Origin: Methanomicrobiaceae archaeon
Lineage (GTDB): Archaea; Halobacteriota; Methanomicrobia; Methanomicrobiales; Methanoculleaceae
Direction of reading: 5' to 3'
Assembly (NCBI GenBank): GCA_020854755.1
Contig: JAHKLN010000022.1
Span: 1-41,200 of the forward strand
Length of the DNA: 41,200 nucleotides
The notes below the pieces were generated by a model, which saw only the letters and a program-made list of their open reading frames with translations, made no database searches and had not been told where the DNA came from. A program made the translations under genes and the position numbers. Position 1 is the stretch's first letter, and every line of letters starts with the position of its first letter. Shown one piece after another: positions 25,384 through 33,324 of the stretch.

Positions 25384-25833
25384 TCAGTACCGGGTCAGGG
25401 TGGGGGCGAGCCCGGCGGCCTTCTCTCTCTGGCTGTGCGCGATCCCGTCCAGGAACGCTCTGCCGGCAGGGGATATCGACCGCCCTTCCTTATTCTGCGC
25501 GACATACCCTGCCGCCTCCAGCTGCTGGAGGATCTTCCGGAGGACCGCGCCGCTGCCCCGCCTGAACTGGTAGGGGTTCGAGCCGCGGTCCTGCTTGCCT
25601 CCGTAGAAGCTGCGCATCCGCTGGATGCCGACAGGGCCGTCGATATAGACACGCCGCAGCACCGAGGCTGCACGGACATACCACCAGTCCTCGTCCTCCG
25701 GGGGCATCTGCTTGTGGACCCCCGTCTTCACGAACGCCGCCCACTCGGGCGGCTGGATCTCGGGTATTTTCTTCAGTTCTTCTGCTGTCTGCCGAATAAG
25801 CATATCAGCAGGGACGTCATATACGGTTGTCAT
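25384..25833 (-). CDS. rps19e: 30S ribosomal protein S19e
   Basis: A 149-residue winged-helix ribosomal protein: TTVYDVPADMLI at the start, W-A-A-F-V-K-T-G-V-H-K, D-W-W-Y-V-R-A-A-S-V-L-R-R-V-Y, then Y-G-G-K-Q-D-R-G-S-N-P-Y-Q-F. GGTGAGG lies 7 bases before the ATG at 25833. Two TATA-like elements upstream (25861-25894) mark it as first gene of the long ribosomal/secretion operon that runs to the HemK-like gene. Confidence 0.96.
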   Translation of the reverse strand: MTTVYDVPADMLIRQTAEELKKIPEIQPPEWAAFVKTGVHKQMPPEDEDWWYVRAASVLRRVYIDGPVGIQRMRSFYGGKQDRGSNPYQFRRGSGAVLRKILQQLEAAGYVAQNKEGRSISPAGRAFLDGIAHSQREKAAGLAPTLTRY

Positions 25834-25860
25834 TGGTAAACCTCACCATCGCTAACAGTC

Positions 25861-25894
25861 TTTATATATTTGACCAATTACGTTTTATATATTT
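25861..25894 (-). promoter_or_regulatory. Tandem TATA-like elements before rps19e
   Basis: The 11-base sequence TTTATATATTT (as written on the plus strand) occurs at 25861-25871 and 25884-25894, 23 bases apart. Read on the minus strand both are archaeal TATA-like. The upstream one would start transcription ~30 bases before the rps19e ATG and keep its ribosome site; the downstream one would give nearly leaderless RNA. Confidence 0.55.
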
Positions 25895-25902
25895 CGAGAA
25901 AC

Positions 25903-26145
25903 TCATCCCTGACGTCTCATCCGCCGCTCCGCAAGCACCATGGTCCGGCCGCGGACCTGCACCAGATCCGCCCCGGCAGAAGCCGCGATCGCCTCCGGAT
26001 CGATCTCGGTGTTCTTCAGCCACCGGATCTTGACGATCTTTCTGTCTTGTATCTGGCGGCGAATCTCGTCGATCATCACCGCGGTGCAGCCCCGTTTCCC
26101 TATCCAGACCGTGGGCTTCATGCGATGGATCGCCTCCCTATCCAC
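25903..26145 (-). CDS. CRM-domain (YhbY/CRS1) RNA-binding protein
   Basis: An 80-residue protein. The CRM fold motif is visible: KPTVWIGKRGCTAVMIDEIRRQI (loop GKRG), then R-K-I-V-K-I-R-W-L, A-D-L-V-Q-V-R-G-R-T-M-V-L-A-E. Bacterial YhbY binds pre-50S particles, so a ribosome-assembly role is likely. GTG at 26145 is chosen because AGGAGG sits 7 bases before it. It overlaps the 3' end of the RNase P gene by 8 bases, and its stop lies just upstream of the rps19e promoters. Confidence 0.85.
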   Translation of the reverse strand: MDREAIHRMKPTVWIGKRGCTAVMIDEIRRQIQDRKIVKIRWLKNTEIDPEAIAASAGADLVQVRGRTMVLAERRMRRQG

Positions 26146-26458
26146 GGGAAGACCTCCTGGCAGGGTATCGCGCCCGGTGGCCGCACGCAAGGCAGGTGAC
26201 GACCACGCGCCCCCGGTGTATCCTCACCCGCATATTCACCCCCGGGACCAGGAACGCTTTGCATCGGCGGCAGAACTGCCGGCGGAGCCGCCGATCGATA
26301 CGGATGCGCTGGCGCATGGCGATCTTTCGCGCGAGTTGCACGCACCGGCGGCTCCATTCCGGTTCTTCCGGGAAGAACGCTGCCGCCTGCAGAAAGAGCG
26401 TCTCGATCCGCTCGCGGGCGATCTTTCGCGAGCCGGCCTTCTGCGTTCTTCCTCCCAT
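26138..26458 (-). CDS. rnp4: RNase P protein component Rpp21/Rnp4
   Basis: A 106-residue basic protein from ATG at 26458. It has two helices (A-R-E-R-I-E-T-L-F-L-Q-A-A and R-R-C-V-Q-L-A-R-K-I-A-M-R) and then a zinc ribbon with C-R-R-C and C-L-A-C, matching archaeal Rpr2/Rpp21. It assists the RNase P RNA in trimming tRNA 5' ends. An upstream in-frame GTG would add eight residues; AGGAG 9 bases before the ATG supports the shorter form. Confidence 0.92.
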   Translation of the reverse strand: MGGRTQKAGSRKIARERIETLFLQAAAFFPEEPEWSRRCVQLARKIAMRQRIRIDRRLRRQFCRRCKAFLVPGVNMRVRIHRGRVVVTCLACGHRARYPARRSSRG

Positions 26459-26521
26459 GCTCCAGCGCTCCTGAGTCACTGAGGTTGGCGAGGATACCAT
26501 ATATAGGACGATGGTCCGGGG

Positions 26522-27124
26522 TCAGCGCACCCGCACCCGGCGGCCCTCGACGACGAGCCGATCCTGGCAGAAGAGGCGGACCGCCTCGGGGAGCGCCGTA
26601 TGCTCCTCGGCGAGGATCCGTTCGGCGAGCGAGTCTTCGTCGTCGTCGGGCAGCACCGGCACGCACCGCTGCAGGATGATCGGTCCGGTATCCATCCCCT
26701 CGTCCACGAGATGGACCGTGCAGCCAGAGACCTTCACCCCGTACTCGAGCGCCTTTCGCTGCGCGTGCAGCCCCGGAAACGCCGGCAGGAGCGCCGGGTG
26801 GATGTTGATCATCCGGTGCGAAAACGCGTGCACAATGCCGGACCCGAGGATCCGCATATAGCCGGCAAGGACGAAGAGATCGGCGTTGCAGTCCTGCATC
26901 GCTGCAAGGAGCGCCTCCTCGTACGCCGCCCTGTCGGAAAACCGCCCGGCGTCGACGACGGTCGCCTCGATGCCGGCCCGGCGTGCGCGCTCCAGGGCAT
27001 ACGCGGACGGGTTATCGGAGATCAGCCGGACGCAGATCGCCGGGATGTCACCCGATGCGATCGCATCGATCACCGCCTGGAAGTTCGATCCCCTGCCGGA
27101 CGCCAGCACCGCAATGCGCTTCAT
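26522..27124 (-). CDS. purN: Phosphoribosylglycinamide formyltransferase PurN
   Basis: A 200-residue enzyme of purine synthesis that transfers a formyl group from 10-formyltetrahydrofolate to GAR. It has the phosphate loop ASGRGSNFQA, the catalytic Asn/His in INIHPALLPAFPG, and H-x-V-D-E-G-M-D-T-G-P-I with the catalytic Asp. Normal length. It may be co-transcribed with the CNNM-type gene 25 bases upstream. Confidence 0.95.
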   Translation of the reverse strand: MKRIAVLASGRGSNFQAVIDAIASGDIPAICVRLISDNPSAYALERARRAGIEATVVDAGRFSDRAAYEEALLAAMQDCNADLFVLAGYMRILGSGIVHAFSHRMINIHPALLPAFPGLHAQRKALEYGVKVSGCTVHLVDEGMDTGPIILQRCVPVLPDDDEDSLAERILAEEHTALPEAVRLFCQDRLVVEGRRVRVR

Positions 27125-27149
27125 AGGAAACTTTTGGCCCTGCGCCTCA

Positions 27150-28427
27150 TTAACGCTTCTCTGTGCCCTCTTCCCGCGACGGGATGATCAGCTTCACCTT
27201 CACAATCCGCCTGCCCCGCATCTGGAGCACGACCAGGGTGATGTTGCTCTCATCGATCCTGACAACCTCCCCGCGCCGGGGGATATGGCCGAGCCGGTCG
27301 ATTAAGAGCCCGCCGATGCTCTCGTAGGCATCCTCAAGCGGCAGCCGGATGGCGAGGTCTTCGTTGAGCCGCTCCACCCGTGCCCTGGCGTCCACCTCGT
27401 AGACCCCGGCCTCGAGCTGCTGCACCTCCGGCTCCTCCTCGTCGAACTCGTCCATGATCTCCCCGACGATCTCCTCGAGCATATCCTCCACCGTGACAAT
27501 CCCGGCAAACGACCCGTATTCATCCAGGACGACCGCCATATGGACCTTTTTGCCCTGCAGGTCCTTCAAGAGCTCGTCGATCTTCTTGCTTTCCGGGACA
27601 AAGTAGGGCTCGTGCATCAGGGTCTTGATCGTCACGCCCTTCCGGTGGGAGAAGACCGCCCCGAAGACATCCTTGACGTTCAGGATGCCGATCACGTTGT
27701 CGATATGCTCGTGGTAGACCGGGATCCGCGAAAAGCCGGTCTCGTTGAAGATCGGTATGGCGTCCTCGATGGTGCTCGCATCGTTCATCATCACCACGTC
27801 GGCACGGGGGGTCATGACCTCCCTGACCACCGTATCCCCGAACCGCAGGACAGAATAGAGCATCGCACGCTCCTCCTCCTCGATCGTCCCCGCCTCTTCG
27901 CCGACGTCGATCCACTCCTTGATCTCCTGCTCGGTGATGGCCGGTTCCTGGAACTCAGAAATGGACGAGAATCGGGCTTTCGTCCGATCGAGAGTCCAGA
28001 GCAGCGGGTAGAAGATGCGGGAGAGGAGAAGGATGGGACGCGACACCCAGACGGCCAGGCGGTCGGCGTACCGGGTGGCGTACATCTTGGGCCCGATCTC
28101 CCCGAAGATCAGCATCAGTATCACGACGACGCCGGTGGCGATACCGACACCGGCATCCCCGTAGAGGGCGATGGCGATCGCTGTGGCAAGGGAGGCCGCT
28201 GCGACGTTGACGATGTTGTTCCCGATCAGGATGGTGATGAGCGCGTGATCCGGCGACTGTTTCAGGGTGGCAAGCGCAGTTGCACCCTTCCGCCCCTCCT
28301 GCAGGAGGAGGCGGACCTTTGCCCGCGAGAGTGAGATGATCGCAACTTCCGAACTCGAGAAGAAGCCGGAGAGGAACAAACAGAGGACGAACAATACGAC
28401 TTCAACCACGAAGATGTCGACGACCAT
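27150..28427 (-). CDS. CNNM/CorC-family (hemolysin C-like) membrane transporter
   Basis: A 425-residue protein with an N-terminal DUF21 membrane domain of about four segments (residues 1-~140, with SGFFSSSEVAII, G-N-N-I-V-N and F-G-E-I-G-P-K), a CBS pair (~205-325, including R-I-P-V-Y and A-V-V-L-D-E-Y-G) and a C-terminal CorC/HlyC domain (~345-415). Family members transport or regulate Mg2+ and other divalent cations. GGAG lies a few bases before the ATG. Substrate specificity cannot be read from the sequence. Confidence 0.9.
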   Translation of the reverse strand: MVVDIFVVEVVLFVLCLFLSGFFSSSEVAIISLSRAKVRLLLQEGRKGATALATLKQSPDHALITILIGNNIVNVAAASLATAIAIALYGDAGVGIATGVVVILMLIFGEIGPKMYATRYADRLAVWVSRPILLLSRIFYPLLWTLDRTKARFSSISEFQEPAITEQEIKEWIDVGEEAGTIEEEERAMLYSVLRFGDTVVREVMTPRADVVMMNDASTIEDAIPIFNETGFSRIPVYHEHIDNVIGILNVKDVFGAVFSHRKGVTIKTLMHEPYFVPESKKIDELLKDLQGKKVHMAVVLDEYGSFAGIVTVEDMLEEIVGEIMDEFDEEEPEVQQLEAGVYEVDARARVERLNEDLAIRLPLEDAYESIGGLLIDRLGHIPRRGEVVRIDESNITLVVLQMRGRRIVKVKLIIPSREEGTEKR

Positions 28428-28495
28428 TTACTCCACGCCGAGTAACGGCACGATTACGCTTCTGTTCATATGTGTAAAGACACTGTACTTTCGCA

Positions 28496-28522
28496 GTAAG
28501 GGGTAATAAAATCTGCCCTTAC
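28496..28522. terminator. Hairpin at the 3' end of the TIM-barrel gene
   Basis: GTAAGGG (28496-28502) pairs with CCCTTAC (28516-28522) around a 13-base A/T-rich loop. It spans the stop codon of the minus-strand gene and could help end or stabilise its transcript. Weak evidence. Confidence 0.3.
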
Positions 28523-29340
28523 GAGACTATTTCCATGAGAAAGGCCAATTCTCGCATGAGAAGCGTGATCTTCTCCTCTGAACTGAGATCGTGGGCGAAG
28601 TGGCGATCCTCAAGCTCCAGGGTGAGGTTGCCGCGATATCCGGCGTCCGCGAGGGTCTCGAGCACCAGCGACGCATCGGGATCCCCGTACGTGGGATAGT
28701 GCGGGACTCCGCCCCGTACCGCGCTCACGTGCACGTTCACCATCCGGTCGACGCAGCACTCGATATACTCCACCGCCTCGGCAGGCGAGTCCGTCATCGC
28801 ATGCCCCATATCGAGCGTGAAGGCGAGCCACTCCTCCCGGTCCAGCAGCTCCCTGACATCCCCCGGGGTGCAGAGGAGGGAGTTCACCTTCGGCTCCATA
28901 TTCTCGATCGCCACCTTCACCCGGGCACCCTCCGACGCTTCGCGGAGGGCGTCGATGTACCGCTCGAAGCGCCGGTAGTCGTCCGCGGCCGGGGCGCGCT
29001 TTGCCGTCCGCCTGCCGGGGTGGACGGTCACGACGTCCGCCTGCAGGCGATCCGCAAACGAGATCGCGGCGAGGGTGTACTCGACCGAGGCTGACGAGAC
29101 CTTCGGGTTGATGGAGCAGGGGTTGAGATCCAGGATCGGGGCATGGACGGTGATCGGGGCCAGCTCCGGATGGGCACCGATGCACGCCGACACCTCGGAT
29201 GCCGGGCAGCCCCGGAGCCAGAAGTGCGGGGTCTCCATCCAGAATTCTATGCCGTCGAGCCCCGATTCGGCAACAAAGTCGAATATCTGCTCGCAGGGAT
29301 ATTCGTGGAAGAGCATACTCGAAACACCGTAACGACCCAT
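28519..29340 (-). CDS. Xylose-isomerase-like TIM-barrel protein (sugar isomerase or AP-endonuclease-2 superfamily)
   Basis: A 273-residue protein starting MGRYGVSSMLF with the fold's strand motifs: GLDGIEFWMETP, ITVHAPILDLN, ADVVTVHPG, VKVAIENMEP, FTLDMGHAM, V-N-V-H-V-S and LTLELED. The Glu-His-Asp-Glu pattern fits divalent-metal binding as in sugar isomerases and endonuclease IV. Its exact reaction is unknown. Its start is only 39 bases from the divergent xseA start. Confidence 0.85.
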   Translation of the reverse strand: MGRYGVSSMLFHEYPCEQIFDFVAESGLDGIEFWMETPHFWLRGCPASEVSACIGAHPELAPITVHAPILDLNPCSINPKVSSASVEYTLAAISFADRLQADVVTVHPGRRTAKRAPAADDYRRFERYIDALREASEGARVKVAIENMEPKVNSLLCTPGDVRELLDREEWLAFTLDMGHAMTDSPAEAVEYIECCVDRMVNVHVSAVRGGVPHYPTYGDPDASLVLETLADAGYRGNLTLELEDRHFAHDLSSEEKITLLMRELAFLMEIVS

Positions 29341-29379
29341 GAGACTATTTCATATAAATCATCATTCTAATACATTCTG

Positions 29380-30627
29380 ATGGAGTCCTGCAGAAGCCCC
29401 GGCCATCCGGCGTCGGGCGGCATCACCGTGCTCGGGGTCGCGGATGTCTCATCCATCATCGCCGAACTCCTGGACGACGCACGGCTGGACCGGATATGGG
29501 TGCGGGGAGAGGTGACGAACTACAGGAACCACTCCTCAGGCCACCGCTACTTCTCCTTGAGCGAGCAGTCCGCCTTTGGCGCGAGCGTGATCAACTGCGC
29601 GATGTGGAGGACCTCGGCCCGGAGCCTGGACTTTACGCCGGGAAACGGCATGGACGTCATCGTGCACGGCTCCGTCGAGGTCTACGAGCCCCACGGGAAG
29701 TACCAGCTCATCGTCCGGGAGATGTACCGGGCGGGAACCGGGGAGAAACACCTCCTGGTCGAGGAGTGGAAGCGGCAGCTCGCACAGGAAGGGCTGTTTG
29801 CTCCCGAACGCAAGCGGCCGCTGCCGAAGTTCCCGACCTGCATCGGGGTGGTCACGTCCCCGACCGGCGCCGCGCTGCAGGATATCGTCAACGTGATCGG
29901 CCGGCGCTACCCGGTCGAGATCCTGGTCTCCCCGACTGCCGTGCAGGGCGAGGAGGCGCATATCGAGATTGCCAGGGCGATCCAAAAGATCGACGGGCGG
30001 GTCGACCTGATCATCGTCGGGAGGGGCGGGGGCAGCTTTGAAGACCTCTTTGCCTTCAATCACCCGGACGTGGTGCGGGCGATCGCCGCGTGCACGACGC
30101 CGGTCATCAGCGCCGTCGGGCACGACACCGACGTCTCCCTCTCCGACTTCGCCGCCGATCTCTGCGCGCCGACGCCTTCGGCGGCGGCCGAACGGGCGGT
30201 GCCGGACAGGAGCGATCTGCTCAGAGACCTGCGGGAGCAGGCGGGGCGCATGCACGCGCTCATGGCGCGCCGTCTCGCGGACGCGCGGCGGGATCTTGGG
30301 GATCTTGCAGGGAGGATGCAGCCGCGGAGGCTGCTTCGGAGGCTCGACGAGCGGATGGCGCACCTCGCCGACCTGGAAGAGCAGATGCGGCGCGGCGCGG
30401 ACGCCTACTTCCTGCAGAGAAGGCTGCACCTTGCGGAGGTTGCGGCACGGCTCGAGGGGAAGAACCCGATCGCCCTCATGGAGCGGGGGTACTGCGTGGC
30501 GCAGAAGGATCGGCGGGTTGTCCGGTCGATGCGGGAGATCGCCCCCAGAGACCGGATCACCCTGTACATGAAGGACGGAAGGAGCAACGTTGTCGTGGAG
30601 GATGTCGTCTATGACGGAGACGTATGA
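29380..30627 (+). CDS. xseA: Exodeoxyribonuclease VII large subunit XseA
   Basis: A 415-residue protein. The OB fold is at ~35-120 (IWVRGEVTNYRNHSSGHRYF), then P-K-F-P-T-C-I-G-V-V-T-S-P-T-G-A-A and the catalytic region with VGRGGGSFEDLFAFN and SAVGHDTDVSLSDFAAD, a coiled-coil arm and a C-terminal strand domain (L-M-E-R-G-Y-C-V). With XseB it degrades single-stranded DNA from both ends. It is typical of bacteria and patchy in archaea, so ancient transfer is likely. It overlaps xseB by 17 bases. Confidence 0.95.
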   Translation: MESCRSPGHPASGGITVLGVADVSSIIAELLDDARLDRIWVRGEVTNYRNHSSGHRYFSLSEQSAFGASVINCAMWRTSARSLDFTPGNGMDVIVHGSVEVYEPHGKYQLIVREMYRAGTGEKHLLVEEWKRQLAQEGLFAPERKRPLPKFPTCIGVVTSPTGAALQDIVNVIGRRYPVEILVSPTAVQGEEAHIEIARAIQKIDGRVDLIIVGRGGGSFEDLFAFNHPDVVRAIAACTTPVISAVGHDTDVSLSDFAADLCAPTPSAAAERAVPDRSDLLRDLREQAGRMHALMARRLADARRDLGDLAGRMQPRRLLRRLDERMAHLADLEEQMRRGADAYFLQRRLHLAEVAARLEGKNPIALMERGYCVAQKDRRVVRSMREIAPRDRITLYMKDGRSNVVVEDVVYDGDV

Positions 30628-30793
30628 GGAGCTGGTGGCGGAATTAAGAGAGATCGTGCGGAAGATCGAAGACGGGGATGTCAGCCTGGAGGAGGGCGTC
30701 GCCCTGTATGAGCGGGGTGCGCTCCTGGTGAAGCAGTGCGAAGATCTCCTGACCTCGGCAGAGGTGAAGATCAGCCATCTTCTCCGGGAGTGA
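30611..30793 (+). CDS. xseB: Exodeoxyribonuclease VII small subunit XseB
   Basis: A 60-residue helical protein: MTETYEELVAELREIVRKIEDGDVSLEE followed by LYERGALLVKQCEDLLTSAE, the standard XseB pattern. GTGGAGG sits 9 bases before the ATG at 30611; the in-frame ATG at 30602 is too close to it. Its 3' end overlaps the convergent DUF371 gene by 23 bases. Confidence 0.93.
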   Translation: MTETYEELVAELREIVRKIEDGDVSLEEGVALYERGALLVKQCEDLLTSAEVKISHLLRE

Positions 30794-31208
30794 CCGCTAT
30801 CAACTCGACGGTCATCCCCTCCCCCCGGCGGAGGCGCTCGATCATGGTGCGGGGAAGCGTCCTTGCCACCCGATCGGAGCTGATGCCGACCGTCCTGCCG
30901 CAGACAAAGGTGCTTTGCCTCCAGACGAGATCGGTCGGGTGATCCAGGGAGAGCGCGCCGCTGCCCCGCGACCGGATCTCCACGCTCTCGTCCCCGACGG
31001 TGATCCGGGTGATCAGGCGCGCCCGGTCGTCGGCAAGCGCCCGCCTGAACCCGGGCGAGAGATCGGCCGCACCCTTATCGGCGGCGACGCCGATGATGCA
31101 GTCGCCGGAGAGGGTCACCTCCCGGTCCTTTGTCACCTCGAACGTCGTCGGATGCGTCCCCCGTATCAGCGGGTGGCCGCGGCAGCGTATCACTTCACGG
31201 GCCTTCAT
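30771..31208 (-). CDS. DUF371 family protein
   Basis: A 145-residue protein: C-R-G-H-P-L-I-R-G-T-H-P-T-T-F-E-V-T-K-D, then L-S-G-D-C-I-I-G-V-A-A-D-K-G and D-R-V-A-R-T-L-P-R-T-M-I. These blocks are characteristic of archaeal DUF371, a conserved family without a known function. It is divergent from the zinc-finger gene at 31241; a TATA-like CTTTATAAGG (31210-31219) lies between them. Confidence 0.88.
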   Translation of the reverse strand: MKAREVIRCRGHPLIRGTHPTTFEVTKDREVTLSGDCIIGVAADKGAADLSPGFRRALADDRARLITRITVGDESVEIRSRGSGALSLDHPTDLVWRQSTFVCGRTVGISSDRVARTLPRTMIERLRRGEGMTVELIAVTPGEDG

Positions 31209-31240
31209 GCTTTATAAGGAGAGGTAGCCATTCCTAATGA

Positions 31241-31813
31241 ATGATGAGCATCCATTGCCCGGTATGCAGGGCCAGATCCGAGCACCGGATCCTTCGCGAA
31301 GCCGCCGATCTGCTGGTGCAGTGTGCGGAATGCGGGCATATCCACCATGTCGCAAAGCCGTCGCCCCCCATGCCCCTCCAGGTCAGGGCGGTGGTGAGCA
31401 GGGAGGGGGAGTCCTCGGTCTGCAGCGTGGATCTGCTCGACAGCGACACCTGCGCCGTCGGCGACCTGATCGTGGCGGAATGCGGGGACGAGGCCGTCGG
31501 CGTGGAGATCACCGCGATCGAGGCGGGCGAGCGGCGGCTGCAGCGGGCGCGGGCATCGGATGTGACGACCCTCTGGACCCGGGCGGTGGAGCAGGTGGTG
31601 GTGAAGATCTCGGTGCATGCCGGACGCCAGACACTGCCGCTCTACCAGGTCGCCGACGGCGAGCAGGAGTACGTCGTGGGCGGGATCTATACGATCGGGG
31701 GCAGGCGGTTCCGGATATCCCATATCAAACTGCGGGACGGCCCGGTGCTCCGAAAAGAGGGGTGGAAGGCGTTTGCGCGGAGGATCAAGCGCATCTATGC
31801 CACCCGCGTATAG
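31241..31813 (+). CDS. HVO_0476-family zinc-finger protein
   Basis: A 190-residue protein. A zinc ribbon with C-P-V-C (residues ~6-9) and C-A-E-C-G-H-I-H is followed by beta-rich segments (Q-V-R-A-V-V-S; V-G-D-L-I-V-A-E; V-K-I-S-V-H-A-G) and a basic C-terminus (F-A-R-R-I-K-R-I-Y-A-T-R). This matches the haloarchaeal HVO_0476 type, which is widespread in euryarchaea and uncharacterised. The ATG at 31241 or 31244 may be used. The 3' flank carries the overlapping hairpins described separately. Confidence 0.82.
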   Translation: MMSIHCPVCRARSEHRILREAADLLVQCAECGHIHHVAKPSPPMPLQVRAVVSREGESSVCSVDLLDSDTCAVGDLIVAECGDEAVGVEITAIEAGERRLQRARASDVTTLWTRAVEQVVVKISVHAGRQTLPLYQVADGEQEYVVGGIYTIGGRRFRISHIKLRDGPVLRKEGWKAFARRIKRIYATRV

Positions 31814-31834
31814 GGATCAGACGGATCAGAAGCG

Positions 31835-31887
31835 GCCCGTCTTCCCGGCATCTCCGGGCGGGCTGAACCCGCGGCCGGGATCGGCCG
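31835..31887. other. Three G/C-rich hairpins, two mutually exclusive
   Basis: Hairpin 1: GCCCG (31835-31839) and CCCGG (31844-31848) pair with CCGGG (31854-31858) and CGGGC (31859-31863). Hairpin 2: GCGGG (31858-31862) pairs with CCCGC (31868-31872) and so competes with hairpin 1. Hairpin 3: CGGCCG (31872-31877) pairs with CGGCCG (31882-31887) around GGAT. They lie 22 bases after the zinc-finger gene stop. Confidence 0.45.
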
Positions 31888-32026
31888 ATATGCGGTTTTG
31901 GGATATCCAGGCAGGATAGCAAAGCCCCGCTGGGTGCAGGCGCAACCGGTGCGTCGTGCGATGCATCGTGCAGAGGCATCAGGTATCCGGTTCTTTTGCG
32001 GCCGTAGTGATGCAGTGGACCGTGGC

Positions 32027-32053
32027 AGGCATCTCCTCACAGAAGAGATGCCT
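32027..32053. terminator. 9-base-pair hairpin
   Basis: AGGCATCTC (32027-32035) pairs perfectly with GAGATGCCT (32045-32053) around a 9-base loop. Function unknown; it may be a transcript end or part of a decayed repeat. Confidence 0.35.
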
Positions 32054-32164
32054 CCCGCCGGCAGAAGAGTTCCAGTATGAACGTATTCAAAGCAGGGTTG
32101 AAAAATGCGTCTGGAAGGCAGGCATCGGCCAACAATCCCCTGACCGGGATTTCGTCAATGCCGG

Positions 32165-32425
32165 TCAGAGATACTTCTTTATAGCCGCCTCGAGCTCCTC
32201 GCGGTGGACCAGGCCTTCAAAACGCTCCTTCACCTCGCCGTCCACGAGCACCAGGATCGTGGGGGTGACGCGGAGGTTGTACTCGCTGATATACTGCTGG
32301 TTCCTGACGGCGTCGATCGCCTCGATCCGTATGCCGAGAGCGCTCTCCACCTCCCGGTTGATCGGTTCCTGCTCCTCGCAGCCCATGCAGCCCTCCTGAT
32401 AGAAACAAATGACGTTCACTGCCAT
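32165..32425 (-). CDS. Thioredoxin-like protein
   Basis: An 86-residue protein with a thioredoxin fold: V-I-C-F-Y-Q-E-G-C-M-G-C (redox CxxC as C-M-G-C, residues 13-16), the cis-Pro in V-T-P-T-I-L-V, and D-G-E-V. Short archaeal thioredoxin/glutaredoxin-like proteins of this size reduce disulphides; the partner is unknown. It sits downstream of the FKBP-like gene in the same direction, 49 bases away. Confidence 0.85.
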   Translation of the reverse strand: MAVNVICFYQEGCMGCEEQEPINREVESALGIRIEAIDAVRNQQYISEYNLRVTPTILVLVDGEVKERFEGLVHREELEAAIKKYL

Positions 32426-32474
32426 AGAAGAGAGGGTGGGGGGAGGATTATAAAAATGCTCTGATCCGGTGCGT

Positions 32475-33167
32475 TCACCCCTGCTGGACGGTATGGAGGG
32501 TGACGCTCGCGGTCTGGTAGCGGTAGCGGATCGTGAGAGAGTCCTCTGACTTGCCGGTGATCTCGCCGAACCGCATGGAAATGGTCGTGTTCTCGTCAGG
32601 GAGTATATCGGGCGTCGTGGTGAAGCCGAGAGGGATCATGTCGCCCATACCGACATCTGTCGCGTTGATCCCGATCTGGGCGGCATCCTCCGCCGAGAGA
32701 TTCATCTCAAGGGGGTTTCCCCCGTAGTCGAGGGGGATCGCCTTCGTCTCCCCGGGGCGCATGCCGATAATGCCTGCCGATATCGCGTTCAATTCAAACC
32801 CGAGCAGCCCGAATCCCGAGAATCCCTCGAGCTGCGGGTAGAGGATCGGCACGTCCGCGACGTTCTCCATCGAGACCGCCATACCCACCGGGATCTCGAT
32901 CCCGCTCGAGAGGACGACGGCGTGTCCGCGCTGGAGCTCGGCGCTCACGAGCGCCTGATCGGTCGAGAGGACGGGACGGCCCTGCATATCGTAGATCGTG
33001 TAGTCGATCGCTGCGATATCCCCCGCCTCTGCCTTGCGGCCCTGGTTGAAGATCGGGCTCAGGTACGTCCCCACCATGGCGACCGCGATCATCAGGGCGA
33101 CGGCGACGAAGAGCACCTTATTCCAGTTCTTTGGTTCACCCTTCGAATTCTTCTGCGTCTTCTTCAT
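32475..33167 (-). CDS. Membrane-anchored FKBP-type peptidyl-prolyl isomerase-like protein
   Basis: A 230-residue protein starting MKKTQKNSKGEPKNW, with one hydrophobic segment (VLFVAVALMIAVAMVGTYL, ~20-38) and an extracellular part. G-D-I-A-A-I-D-Y-T-I-Y at the start of the fold and G-M-R-P-G-E-T-K-A-I-P-L resemble FKBP-like isomerases of methanogens with a large insert. It probably helps fold exported proteins. Several aromatic active-site residues of true FKBPs are not obvious, so activity is uncertain. Longer in-frame starts to 33257 are unlikely. Confidence 0.7.
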   Translation of the reverse strand: MKKTQKNSKGEPKNWNKVLFVAVALMIAVAMVGTYLSPIFNQGRKAEAGDIAAIDYTIYDMQGRPVLSTDQALVSAELQRGHAVVLSSGIEIPVGMAVSMENVADVPILYPQLEGFSGFGLLGFELNAISAGIIGMRPGETKAIPLDYGGNPLEMNLSAEDAAQIGINATDVGMGDMIPLGFTTTPDILPDENTTISMRFGEITGKSEDSLTIRYRYQTASVTLHTVQQG

Positions 33168-33235
33168 CCAGAGTATAGTCGTCTTGTATGACGATAAAAT
33201 AGTATCTTTCCCGGGCGGGAGCGGACCGGGTGCAA

Positions 33236-33272
33236 AAAATATATATCTTGTTAACACTACCTAAAGGTTAGG
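33236..33272 (+). promoter_or_regulatory. hsp20 promoter with TATA box and inverted repeat
   Basis: AAAATATATATCTT (33236-33249) is TATA-like. Just downstream, CCTAA-AGG-TTAGG (33260-33272) is an inverted repeat near the expected start site, a place where archaeal repressors bind. The leader to the ATG at 33325 would be ~55-60 bases. Confidence 0.45.
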
Positions 33273-33324
33273 CCGGACGGCATGACCGCCTCCGGCCCTG
33301 GCGATCACAGAAGGAGTGAGAAAC

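Larger units (their letters stand above)
31814..32164. other. Intergenic region with several hairpins
   Basis: No supported gene. G/C-rich hairpins occupy 31835-31887 and a 9-base stem lies at 32027-32053. The segment 32010-32035 (GTGGACCGTGGCAGGCATCT) resembles part of repeat copy C (GGACCGTGGGAGGCATCT), so a decayed copy is possible. Confidence 0.5.
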
